64,000 nt of DNA, from assembly GCA_023150895.1 (NCBI GenBank), contig JAKLJY010000003.1, forward strand, positions 88,820-152,819, read 5' to 3'. Under the pieces are notes generated by a model. The model made no database searches. It was not told where the DNA came from and saw only the letters and a list, made by a program, of their open reading frames with translations. Positions 16,286-23,541 of this stretch are shown piece by piece. How positions within the stretch are numbered: the first letter of the stretch is position 1; each line of letters starts with the position of its first letter. This DNA comes from Myxococcota bacterium (GTDB lineage Bacteria > Myxococcota_A > Bradymonadia > UBA7976 > UBA1532). Made by a program: the position numbers and the translations under genes.

Positions 16286-16714
16286 GTGCCCGACATCCCG
16301 GAGACCCGCGTGAGCGGCGGCCCGAACAAAGCCATCTACGGCGAGATCACTCGCCTCGTCCCCATCCACATCGGCGGGCTCACCTTCGATGTCCCGGACG
16401 ACATCCCGCTCATCCGGGCGTTTCAGTACATCCAGTTCGAACTCGGCCGGATGACCTGCGACTGGAGCCGATTCTGCTTCAACGACACGATCGGATGCTG
16501 CGCCTTCGAGTTCCGCATGCCCGACGACGAAGCCGCGGATTGGGGGCGCGCCTGCTGTCAGCGCGTCGTGCCCGGCCTCGTCGTGGCGACCCTGCCGAAG
16601 GGCAGCGTGATGCTCGACGAGCGCGGCGAACCGCTGCGTGAGATCCCGGCGGCGTTGCCCGCCCCGAAACCCGGCCGCCGCTCGAAGTCGGCGACCGAGG
16701 AGACCTCCGCCTGA
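16286..16714 (+). CDS. Stand-alone NuoG/HoxU-like [2Fe-2S] ferredoxin-domain protein
   Basis: 142 residues from the GTG at 16286 (a GTG at 16310 is also possible). The middle resembles the N-terminal 2Fe-2S domain of complex I subunit NuoG and hydrogenase HoxU: a strand FDVPDDIPLIRA, then Cys58, RFC (64), CC (71-72), and RACC (90-91) followed by PGLVV, mirroring RFCYH...C...C...SCATPVxxGM. Six Cys residues supply at least four cluster ligands. A basic, disordered tail ends the protein. The partner is unknown; nuoI lies 2.6 kb upstream. The gene precedes folE by 17 bases and is probably co-transcribed with it. Confidence 0.55.
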   Translation: MPDIPETRVSGGPNKAIYGEITRLVPIHIGGLTFDVPDDIPLIRAFQYIQFELGRMTCDWSRFCFNDTIGCCAFEFRMPDDEAADWGRACCQRVVPGLVVATLPKGSVMLDERGEPLREIPAALPAPKPGRRSKSATEETSA

Positions 16715-16731
16715 ACCCTCCCCCCAGTGAG

Positions 16732-17277
16732 GTGGCGGCCGCGACCCCGGCCACGGCCGTCGCGACGTTCCTCGAGGGGCTCGGGGCCCCGCCCGATCCC
16801 GAACTCGTCGGGACGCCGGAGCGTGTCTCGGCCTTGTGGCGCGAGAACCTGCTCGCGGGATATGGCGAGACCCCGGAAGCGGCGCTCGGGACCCCCATCA
16901 ACGACGACTCGGGCGCGACGGTCGTCGTGACCGGCATCCCGTTCCACGGGCTCTGTCCTCACCACCTTCTGCCCTATCACGGTCTCGTCTGCCTGGCCTA
17001 CGAGCCGACCGGACGGATTGCCGGACTCGGCCGGCTCGAGCGTCTGGTGGCCTGTCTGTCCCGTCGCCTCGTCCTGCAGGAACACCTGACCCGCAGCATC
17101 TGTGATGCGCTGATGAACCATCTCGGGGCGCGGGGCGCCGCCTGCACGGTGGATGCCGAGCACCTCTGCCTGATTCTGCAGGGCCGGGAGCCGCGCGGCG
17201 CGCGCCTGCACACGCGGCTCGGCGTCGGCACGCTGCAGGGGCGTCACGACGTCTTGCCGGCGGTCGGGTTCCGATGA
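16732..17277 (+). CDS. folE: GTP cyclohydrolase I
   Basis: 181 residues from a GTG start. Conserved elements: TPERVSALW near residue 23, the zinc/active-site segment GLCPHHLLPYHG near 65-76, GLGRLERLV near 100, and DAEHLCLILQGR near 142 with the third zinc ligand Cys. The family hallmark CEHHLLPF is CPHHLLPY here, so zinc ligands Cys and His are kept. The enzyme turns GTP into dihydroneopterin triphosphate for folate or pterin cofactors. The stop overlaps the start of the next gene (ATGA), a short-chain dehydrogenase, hinting at pterin reduction by that partner. Confidence 0.9.
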   Translation: MAAATPATAVATFLEGLGAPPDPELVGTPERVSALWRENLLAGYGETPEAALGTPINDDSGATVVVTGIPFHGLCPHHLLPYHGLVCLAYEPTGRIAGLGRLERLVACLSRRLVLQEHLTRSICDALMNHLGARGAACTVDAEHLCLILQGREPRGARLHTRLGVGTLQGRHDVLPAVGFR

Positions 17278-17951
17278 GCCGGGCGGCGGGCCGGGTGGTC
17301 CTGGTCACCGGGGCCAGCCGCGGCATCGGGGCGGCGTGCGCCCGCCGTTTCGCAGCGACCGGTGCCCGCCTCGCGCTGCTCGCCCGCCCGTCCGCGGCCC
17401 TCGACGCGATGGGTCGCGAGCTCGGCGCCCACACGGTCCCGTGCGATTTGGCGGAGGCCCCCCAAGTCGAGGCGGCGCTCGTCGAGGTCGAACGCGCGCT
17501 CGGCCCCGTCGACGTGCTCGTCAACAACGCAGGGATCGTCCACCGACACGAAGTGGTCGGGCACTCGACGGCCGAGTGGGACCGCGTCATGGCCGTCAAC
17601 CTGAGGGCGCCGTTCCTGCTCGCCCGCGGTGTCCTGCCGGGCATGCTCGCCCGCGGTGCCGGGCGGATCATCAACGTCTCGAGCATCAGCGGCAGCGGCG
17701 GGACGCCCCTGTTGTCGGCCTACTGCGCCAGCAAAGCCGGGCTCCTGGGGTTCACGCGCGCGCTGTCCGCGGAGGTGAAGGGTCGAGGTGTGGTCGTCGT
17801 GGCGGTCTCCCCCGGCAGCGTCGATACCGACATGCTCGTCGGCAGCGGATTCGCCCCGGCCATGGCCCCCGAGGACATCGCCGAGATCGTCGCGTTCCTC
17901 GCCGATGGCCCCCCTGCGCTGACCGGCGGCGCCGTCGAGGCCTTCGCGTGA
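17274..17951 (+). CDS. Short-chain dehydrogenase/reductase
   Basis: 225 residues with the classical SDR layout: cofactor motif TGASRGIGAACARRF near residue 11, NNAG near 83, catalytic Ser in INVSSISG near 130 and YCASK near 148. Basic residues after the glycine motif suggest NADPH. Sequence alone cannot separate a FabG-type ketoreductase from a pterin or sugar reductase. Translational coupling to folE (ATGA overlap) makes a pteridine reductase role a reasonable inference. Confidence 0.88.
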   Translation: MSRAAGRVVLVTGASRGIGAACARRFAATGARLALLARPSAALDAMGRELGAHTVPCDLAEAPQVEAALVEVERALGPVDVLVNNAGIVHRHEVVGHSTAEWDRVMAVNLRAPFLLARGVLPGMLARGAGRIINVSSISGSGGTPLLSAYCASKAGLLGFTRALSAEVKGRGVVVVAVSPGSVDTDMLVGSGFAPAMAPEDIAEIVAFLADGPPALTGGAVEAFA

Positions 17952-18051
17952 AGGCCGGTCCCGCGACCGTCCCTTGCGCGCGGCCCGACCCCCCGCTAGC
18001 GTTCCGCCCTTCGTCCACCGGCCGCGCGCCGCGGCCCCGCCGGAGTTGAAC

Positions 18052-19221
18052 ATGCCGCCCCTCGCTGCCCGCAAACCAGCCGTCACCGGAGAGCACGTGG
18101 CACTCACCCCGCTCGAACGACCGTTGGAGCTGTCGCCGCCCCCGGCGGCGGTCTCGCCCCATGAAGCGGGCGCCCGCGTCGAGCAGCTCCTCGAAGCGCT
18201 CGAGGCCGCTCGGGGTGGCCGCCTGCTCATCGTGATCAAGGGCCACCCCGATCCGGACAGCATCGGCAGCGCCATTGCCCAGCGCCATCTGGCCCGTGCC
18301 TATGACATCGAGTGCACGATCCTGTTCTTCGACGAGATCAGCCATCCGGAGAACCGAGCGCTGGTGAAGAGCCTCGATGCGGATCTGCGCCAGTTCCGCG
18401 AGGGCATGGATCTCTCGTCGTACGACTTCGCCTCCTTCGTCGATACGCAGACACCGCATCTGCCGGTCCGGCTGCCGCAGGTCCCGCAAACGCTGACGTT
18501 CGTCGACCACCACAAGATCGTCGGCGGATTCGAGGCCCGCTTCCTCGACATCCGCGAGGACGCGGGTGCGACGAGCAGCATCTACGCGGAGTATCTCGAA
18601 CACTCTCCGTTCGGCCTTCGGCCGGGCGTCGCCGAGGACGCCCGCCTCGCGACGGCCCTCATGCACGGCATCCGAACGGACACCGACAACTTTCTCCTCG
18701 CCTACCCCATCGACTACCGCGCCGCGGCGTATCTGCGGCAGTTCCTCGACACGGACCTGCTGCGCATCATCAGCAAGCAGTCCGTGACCGCCAGAACGAT
18801 GGAGATCATCCAGAAGGGGCTGAACAACAAGCAGATCCGCGGCACGTTCCTCCTCGCCGGCGTCGGTTTCGTTCGGGAGGAAGACCGCGACGGGATCGGG
18901 CAGGCCGCCGACTTTCTGCTGCGTCACGAAGGTGTCGAAACGGCCCTCGTCTTCGGGATCGTCAATGGCGAGGTCGTCGACGGCTCCCTGCGCACCGTCA
19001 GCCACACCATCGACCCGGATACCTGGCTCAAGACGGTCTTCGGCACGGACGCCACCGGTCGCCACTACGGCGGTGGCCGGCGCAACAAGGGCGGCTTCCG
19101 GATCCCGCTCGGCCTCTTCGGTCGTTGCCGCGATCGCGAGGCGCTCTGGGCCATCGGACGTCGCACGGTCGAGGACCTCATCTTCGAGAAGATCGGGGTC
19201 GATCAGGCCGCGGAAGACTGA
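18052..19221 (+). CDS. DHH-family phosphoesterase (NrnA-like)
   Basis: 389 residues. The DHH domain has GHPDPDSIGSA near residue 64 and FVDHHK near 151, with further metal-site residues in MHGIRTDTDNF near 205. The C-terminal DHHA1 domain carries the substrate loop GGGRRNKGGFRIPLG near 341-355. This is the arrangement of nanoRNase/pAp phosphatase NrnA and of cyclic-dinucleotide phosphodiesterases of the same family. It would degrade 2-5 nucleotide RNAs or pAp. An N-terminal extension of about 50 residues is poorly conserved. The ATG at 18052 avoids an unlikely longer start at 17974. Confidence 0.87.
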   Translation: MPPLAARKPAVTGEHVALTPLERPLELSPPPAAVSPHEAGARVEQLLEALEAARGGRLLIVIKGHPDPDSIGSAIAQRHLARAYDIECTILFFDEISHPENRALVKSLDADLRQFREGMDLSSYDFASFVDTQTPHLPVRLPQVPQTLTFVDHHKIVGGFEARFLDIREDAGATSSIYAEYLEHSPFGLRPGVAEDARLATALMHGIRTDTDNFLLAYPIDYRAAAYLRQFLDTDLLRIISKQSVTARTMEIIQKGLNNKQIRGTFLLAGVGFVREEDRDGIGQAADFLLRHEGVETALVFGIVNGEVVDGSLRTVSHTIDPDTWLKTVFGTDATGRHYGGGRRNKGGFRIPLGLFGRCRDREALWAIGRRTVEDLIFEKIGVDQAAED

Positions 19222-19256
19222 CGTCCGCTGAATTTCCCGGGCTCCTCGGTCGTCGC

Positions 19257-19284
19257 TTGAATCAACGGTCGCCGGTGGTAATGT
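19257..19284 (+). promoter_or_regulatory. Sigma-70-type promoter for the LpoB-like operon
   Basis: TTGAAT (19257-19262) and TAATGT (19279-19284) are separated by 16 bases, ending 45 bases before the lipoprotein start. Confidence 0.45.
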
Positions 19285-19328
19285 GCGGCGCCCATTCCTG
19301 ATCGAACGCCATCGAGGAACCCCTGCCC

Positions 19329-19946
19329 ATGCGCACGCCTCAGCTCCGCCGCCTTTTCACGCTTCTGACCACCGCCGCGCTCGCCCTGTCCGCCTGTGGC
19401 GGTCCGGCCTACGTCCGCGGATCGGACAATCCCGATCTCGACAAGGCGGTGATGTCGACCGGCCTGGACAAGGTCGACCTGCAGCAGCTCTTCAAAGACA
19501 ACATCAAGAGCCTCCTCTCGAGCGCGGCGATGACCCGCTGGAAGGACGCCGCGAAGGACGGCAAAGAACAGACGGTGGCGATCTTCCAGGTGAAGAACGA
19601 CACGTCGGAGCACATCGACGACCAGCTCAACGCCCTGCTCTCGGACTTCGAAACGGAGCTCGTGAACAGCGGCTCCGTCACCGTCATCAGCCACGAACGG
19701 CAGATGCAGCTCGTCGAGGAGCTCAAGTACCAGCAGTCCGCGGTCTTCGACCAGGACAAGGCGGCCCAGCTCGGTCGCCAGCTCGGCGCGCAGTACTTCG
19801 TGACGGGCAAGATGGCCTCGTCCGACCAGAAGACGGACGGCGAACGCCGCGTGCAGTACATGCTCTACATGCAGGTCATCGAGGTCGAGACCGGCGCCAT
19901 CCGCTGGCAGAACAAGGCCGAGCTGACCAAGGGACTGATCAAGTAG
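19329..19946 (+). CDS. LpoB-like outer-membrane lipoprotein
   Basis: 205 residues with a lipoprotein signal peptide (MRTPQLRRLFTLLTTAALALSAC, lipobox LSAC). After the acylated Cys comes a short linker and a domain resembling LpoB, the outer-membrane activator of the penicillin-binding protein PBP1b: VAIFQVKNDTSEHIDDQLNAL, the strand-turn with YFVTGKMAS, and VQYMLYMQVIEVETG. The COG3014 protein that usually follows LpoB homologues in gene clusters starts 4 bases after the stop, supporting the assignment. Confidence 0.85.
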   Translation: MRTPQLRRLFTLLTTAALALSACGGPAYVRGSDNPDLDKAVMSTGLDKVDLQQLFKDNIKSLLSSAAMTRWKDAAKDGKEQTVAIFQVKNDTSEHIDDQLNALLSDFETELVNSGSVTVISHERQMQLVEELKYQQSAVFDQDKAAQLGRQLGAQYFVTGKMASSDQKTDGERRVQYMLYMQVIEVETGAIRWQNKAELTKGLIK

Positions 19947-19950
19947 TCCC

Positions 19951-21321
19951 ATGAACCGGACGCTGCTCGCCGGGGCGATCGCCCTCTGCGTCGCCCTCCT
20001 GACCGGATGCGGTGGCTACGCCGCCTCGAGCGAGGTCTTTCGTCGCTCGATGACCGCCGGGCAGCCCGAGCAGGCGCTCGCGGCGGTCAATCAGGCGCTC
20101 GACGTCCCGAAGGCCGAAGACCTCCCCAAGAAGACGGGCGGCGACAACACGTTGCTCCTGCTCGAACGTGCGACGATTCTCCAGGCGCTCGGGCGGACGG
20201 ATCTCTCGTCGCGCGACTTCGAAACGGCCGACAAGAACCTCGAGGTCGTCGACTTCACGAGCGACACCGCCGGGGACATCGGCAAGTGGGTCTTCTCGGA
20301 CGACTCGGGCGTCTACCGGACGCCGCCCTATGAGAAGCTGCTCGTCAACACGCTGAACCTGCTCAACTACCTCGTCCGGGGCAATGCCAACGGGGCCAAG
20401 GTCGAGGCGCGCCGTTTTCAGATCAACCAGAAGTACTTCAAGGAGTCGGACGCCGCCCAGCAGGGCCTCATGGCGCTCGGCAGCTACCTGGCGGGGTTCG
20501 CGTTCGAGGTCGCCGGCGATGCCCAGGTCGCCATGCGGTACTACGCCGACGCCGTGACGACGGGGCGGGTTCCGACGGCGCTCGATGCGGCCGCTCGCCT
20601 GCACGCACGCACCGGGCAGTCCGACGAGCGCATTGCGGGCGAACTGGCCGCGCTGCCCCCTCCCGCGCCGCGCGACGAAACACAGGCCGAACTCCTCGTG
20701 GTCGTCCAGATCGGCATGGCGCCGTTCAAGACGGCCGAGCGCTTGCCCATCGGCGCGGCCGTCGTCGCCGCGACGGCGCCCGGGCCCGGTGCCCGGCTGA
20801 CCCCGGCGCAGCGCAGCCAGGCCAACACGTTTGCCGCGAAGGGGCTCCTGAAATGGGTCAACTACCCGAAGCTTCGCCGATCGGCGAAGAGCCGATGGAC
20901 GAGCGCGCAGGTGGTCCTCGACGAGCAGCAGGTGCTCTCCGGCGGCGAAGCCCTCGACATCGAGAGCCGCGCGGTCTCGTCGTTCGACCAGATCGAGGGG
21001 ACGATCGTCGCGGCCGCCATCGTCCGGATGATCACGCGCGCCGTCGCCGGCGAGGCCACGAACGCCGTTGCACGCAAGGCGAGCAACAGCGGCGCCATCG
21101 GGTTGCTCGCCGGCCTCCTCGTCGAGGGGGCGATGACCGCCGTGGACACGCCGGACACCCGGAGTTGGGTCACCCTGCCCGCGCGCATTCACGTCGCCCG
21201 CGCCCGGATCGCGCCGGGACGCCACACCGTCCAGGTCCGGCTCGGCGGCTACACGCGAACCGCGACGCTCGAGGCGACCCCCGGCGGGTGGCACGTCCTG
21301 AACTTCTCAGACCTCCGATGA
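19951..21321 (+). CDS. COG3014-family lipoprotein
   Basis: 456 residues with a lipobox (LLTGC) at about residues 13-17. The N-terminal half is TPR-like (ERATILQALGRTDLSSRDFE, NYLVRGNANGAKVEARRF). Two small-residue-rich helices near 350-395 resemble a membrane or glycine-zipper segment (GAIGLLAGLLVEGAM), and the C-terminus is a beta domain ending GGWHVLNFSDLR. Members of COG3014 sit with LpoB homologues in cell-wall or envelope-stress loci; their biochemical role is not established. It is in one operon with the upstream LpoB-like gene. Confidence 0.85.
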   Translation: MNRTLLAGAIALCVALLTGCGGYAASSEVFRRSMTAGQPEQALAAVNQALDVPKAEDLPKKTGGDNTLLLLERATILQALGRTDLSSRDFETADKNLEVVDFTSDTAGDIGKWVFSDDSGVYRTPPYEKLLVNTLNLLNYLVRGNANGAKVEARRFQINQKYFKESDAAQQGLMALGSYLAGFAFEVAGDAQVAMRYYADAVTTGRVPTALDAAARLHARTGQSDERIAGELAALPPPAPRDETQAELLVVVQIGMAPFKTAERLPIGAAVVAATAPGPGARLTPAQRSQANTFAAKGLLKWVNYPKLRRSAKSRWTSAQVVLDEQQVLSGGEALDIESRAVSSFDQIEGTIVAAAIVRMITRAVAGEATNAVARKASNSGAIGLLAGLLVEGAMTAVDTPDTRSWVTLPARIHVARARIAPGRHTVQVRLGGYTRTATLEATPGGWHVLNFSDLR

Positions 21322-21358
21322 TCATCGTTCGCTGACCACAACCCCAAGGACCAGCGCC

Positions 21359-21895
21359 ATGAAGACGCCCCGTTCTCCTCTCCCGCGCCACCCCCTCACC
21401 GCCCTGGCCGCCGCCGCGTTGCTGCTGCCGGGCACCGCCTCGGCGCTCGACGCCTATCGCGACCGGACGGGCCTGTTCTACGGCGGAGGCCTGGGATTTG
21501 GTGCCGGCAAGTCCGACGCCGACGGCGCCGAGACCAAGGCTGGCCTCAACCTCAGCGGCCGCATCGGCGGCGGCGTCAACGAGAATCTCACGCTCGACTT
21601 CACGATGGGCCTCACGAAGCAGCTCGACGTCGACACCACCCTGGTCTCGGGTTTCGTCGGCACGAATCTCTTCGTGGCCGGCGACCTGTCCGTCCGGTTG
21701 ATGGGCGGCATCGCGCACGCGTCCCTCGACGGCGCGGACGGCGAGACGGGGTTTGGCGCCGGCGCCGGCCTCGGGTACGAGTTCTGGGCCAACGCGGACC
21801 TCGCGGTCGGCGTCGGTGCGGACTACCAGCACCTCTTCTTCGATGCCGGCAGCTTCAACACCATCAACTTCGGCGTGACGTTCACCGTGTACTGA
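21359..21895 (+). CDS. Small outer-membrane beta-barrel protein
   Basis: 178 residues. A signal peptide (about residues 1-30, ending ASA) is followed by alternating beta strands with aromatic girdle residues (GLFYGGGLGFGAG, LNLSGRIGGGVNENLTLDF, LGYEFWANADLAVGVGADY) and a C-terminal strand ending FGVTFTVY, a typical barrel end with a terminal aromatic. It looks like an eight-stranded OmpW/OmpA-type barrel. Its substrate is not evident. It lies 38 bases after the COG3014 gene. Confidence 0.75.
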   Translation: MKTPRSPLPRHPLTALAAAALLLPGTASALDAYRDRTGLFYGGGLGFGAGKSDADGAETKAGLNLSGRIGGGVNENLTLDFTMGLTKQLDVDTTLVSGFVGTNLFVAGDLSVRLMGGIAHASLDGADGETGFGAGAGLGYEFWANADLAVGVGADYQHLFFDAGSFNTINFGVTFTVY

Positions 21896-21923
21896 GAAGG
21901 GTCGCGCGGCGCGCCCCTCCCCG

Positions 21924-21952
21924 TTGACCCCCGCCCGTGGTTCTCGTATATC
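21924..21952 (+). promoter_or_regulatory. Sigma-70-type promoter for prfB
   Basis: TTGACC (21924-21929) and TATATC (21947-21952) are separated by 17 bases, ending 42 bases before the prfB ATG. Confidence 0.6.
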
Positions 21953-21994
21953 GGCCGCCCCGCGCCATTCCGGCCGACGACCGAGGAGCCACCC

Positions 21995-23138
21995 ATGCCC
22001 AGCTACCCCGCCACGTTCGACGCCCGCATCAACGAGAGCCGCGAGCGGCTCCTCAAGCTGCGGAGGTTTCTTTGACGCCGATCGCAAGATCGAACGCGTC
22101 GGAGAACTCGACCACCTGAGCGCGCAGCCCGAGTTCTGGTCCGACCAGGAGAAGGCCCAGGAGCTCCTGCGCGAGCGCAATGAGATGAAAACGCAGCTCG
22201 ACGCCATGGACACCGTCGGCCGCGGGGTCGACGACGCCGTCGTCTATCTCGAGATGTACGAGGAGGCGCCGGACGACGACCTGCTCGCCGAGGCCGAGAC
22301 GGCGTTGAAAAGCGCCGAGCTCAGGCTTGAGCACATGGAGTTCGAGCGCATGATGAGCGGCCGGCACGACCGGGCCGCCGCCTTCGTCGCCATCAACGCC
22401 GGCGCCGGCGGCACCGAGAGCCAGGACTGGGCCGAGATGCTGTTGCGCATGTATCTGCGCTTCAGCGAACGCCAGGGCTGGAAGGTCGAGGTCACCGACG
22501 AGCTAGCCGGGGACACGGCCGGCATCAAGAGCGCGATGCTGCGTGTCGAAGGCGACCACGCCTTCGGTTACCTGAAGGCCGAGAACGGCGTGCACCGCCT
22601 GGTCCGGATTTCGCCCTTCGATGCCAACAAGCGCCGGCAGACGAGCTTCGCCAGCGTCTCGGTGCTGCCCGAGGTCGACGACTCCATCGAGATCGAGGTG
22701 CGCGACGGCGATCTTCGCGTCGACACCTATCGTTCGTCCGGCGCTGGCGGCCAGCACGTCAACAAGACGGACTCCGCGGTTCGCCTGACGCACCTTCCCA
22801 CCGGTGTCGTCGTGGCCTGCCAGGCGGAGCGAAGCCAGCACAAGAACCGCTCCCTGGCGATGAAGCTCCTCAAGGCCAAGCTGTACGAACTCGAGCTGCA
22901 GAAGCGCAACGACGAGCGGGACGCGCTGTACGCCGGCAAGGCCAAAATCGACTTCGGCAGCCAGATCCGGAGCTACGTGCTGCACCCTTACCAGATGGTC
23001 AAGGACCTCCGGACGGGTTGGCAGACGAGCGATACCCGCGGGTTCCTCGACGGCGACCTGACGGCGGCCGTCCAGGCGTTTCTGCTGATGCACGCGGGCG
23101 AAGCCCCGCAAGCACGCGACGTGCAGGACGTCGACTGA
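21995..23138 (+). CDS. prfB: Peptide chain release factor 2, with programmed +1 frameshift
   Basis: RF2 recognises UGA and UAA. Translation starts at ATG 21995 and reads 26 codons (MPSYPATFDARINESRERLL and on) to an in-frame TGA at 22073-22075. The rest of the protein is in the +1 frame, from GAC at 22074 (join 21995..22072, 22074..23138; 380 residues). Downstream the RF2 signatures are intact: the anticodon-like SPF tripeptide in LVRISPFDANKRR and the catalytic GGQ in SGAGGQHVNKTDSAV. The upstream part of the long +1-frame ORF (21924-22073) is not coding. A good promoter lies at 21924-21952. Shift efficiency would fall when RF2 is abundant, giving autoregulation as in other bacteria. Confidence 0.97.
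22062..22076 (+). promoter_or_regulatory. RF2 programmed frameshift signal
   Basis: GGAGG (22062-22066), three bases, then CTT TGA C (22070-22076). The spacing of the internal Shine-Dalgarno-like element to the CTT slip codon is the same three bases as in Escherichia coli, and the stop has the poor-context C after TGA. The peptidyl-tRNA on CTT slips forward one base to TTT. Confidence 0.95.
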
Positions 23139-23152
23139 TTTCTGACCCCGCG

Positions 23153-23178
23153 ACCCGATTTCCTACACGGAATCGGGT
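23153..23178 (+). terminator. Hairpin after prfB, possible terminator
   Basis: ACCCGATTTCC (23153-23163) pairs with GGAATCGGGT (23169-23178) over ten pairs with one bulged T, loop TACAC. There is no T-run after it, so intrinsic termination would be weak. Confidence 0.4.
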
Positions 23179-23186
23179 TGTCCACA
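23178..23186 (+). promoter_or_regulatory. DnaA box (TTGTCCACA)
   Basis: Matches the DnaA box TTATNCACA with one common substitution (G at position 3). It is followed three bases later by a perfect box in the same orientation. Confidence 0.65.
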
Positions 23187-23189
23187 GGG

Positions 23190-23198
23190 TTATCCACA
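23190..23198 (+). promoter_or_regulatory. DnaA box (TTATCCACA)
   Basis: A perfect nine-base consensus DnaA box, 12 bases downstream of the previous box start. Confidence 0.75.
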
Positions 23199-23391
23199 GG
23201 CAGCCCTCGGCCCACCGGGTATGGAGGGTCGACGCGGGGGCTTTGACCGATTGCGCCTACGCGCGCCCGACCGCTTGGTGCCGTGCAAATAGCTGAAATG
23301 ATTCAGTTGGCGCCCATGTAGGCTGTCTAACCACACGAAAACTCCCCCTCCTCACGCGCCCGGCCGCGGACGCCCTCGGGCGGGGGGGGGC

Positions 23392-23400
23392 TGTGGATAA
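23392..23400 (-). promoter_or_regulatory. DnaA box (TTATCCACA, minus strand)
   Basis: The plus strand reads TGTGGATAA, a perfect box in inverted orientation, about 200 bases from the other two. Confidence 0.75.
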
Positions 23401-23541
23401 CGTGTGAACTGCTGTGAATTCACCCCCTGTCACGGGCACCTCGCCGACCGTCCGCACCGCGCTGCGCGGTGGCGCTCGCGGGGCTTGATCCCGGCGGGAC
23501 ATGCGGATACGGTGCGCCGCTCGCTCGCCGGAGGCCCAGCG

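Larger units (their letters stand above)
23139..23541 (+). other. 403-base intergenic region between prfB and lysS, possible DnaA-binding region
   Basis: No plausible gene. It holds an inverted repeat after the prfB stop (23153-23178), three perfect or near-perfect DnaA boxes, a short less-GC-rich patch with a CTGAA-N4-TTCAG palindrome near 23294-23307, and a run of ten G at 23381-23390. The lysS promoter should also be here, but I see no convincing -35/-10 pair. Confidence 0.6.

Noticed and set aside
23404..23541. Longer start for lysS
   Set aside because: The extra 46 residues have no match to the LysRS N-terminus, and the ATG at 23542 has a good ribosome site.
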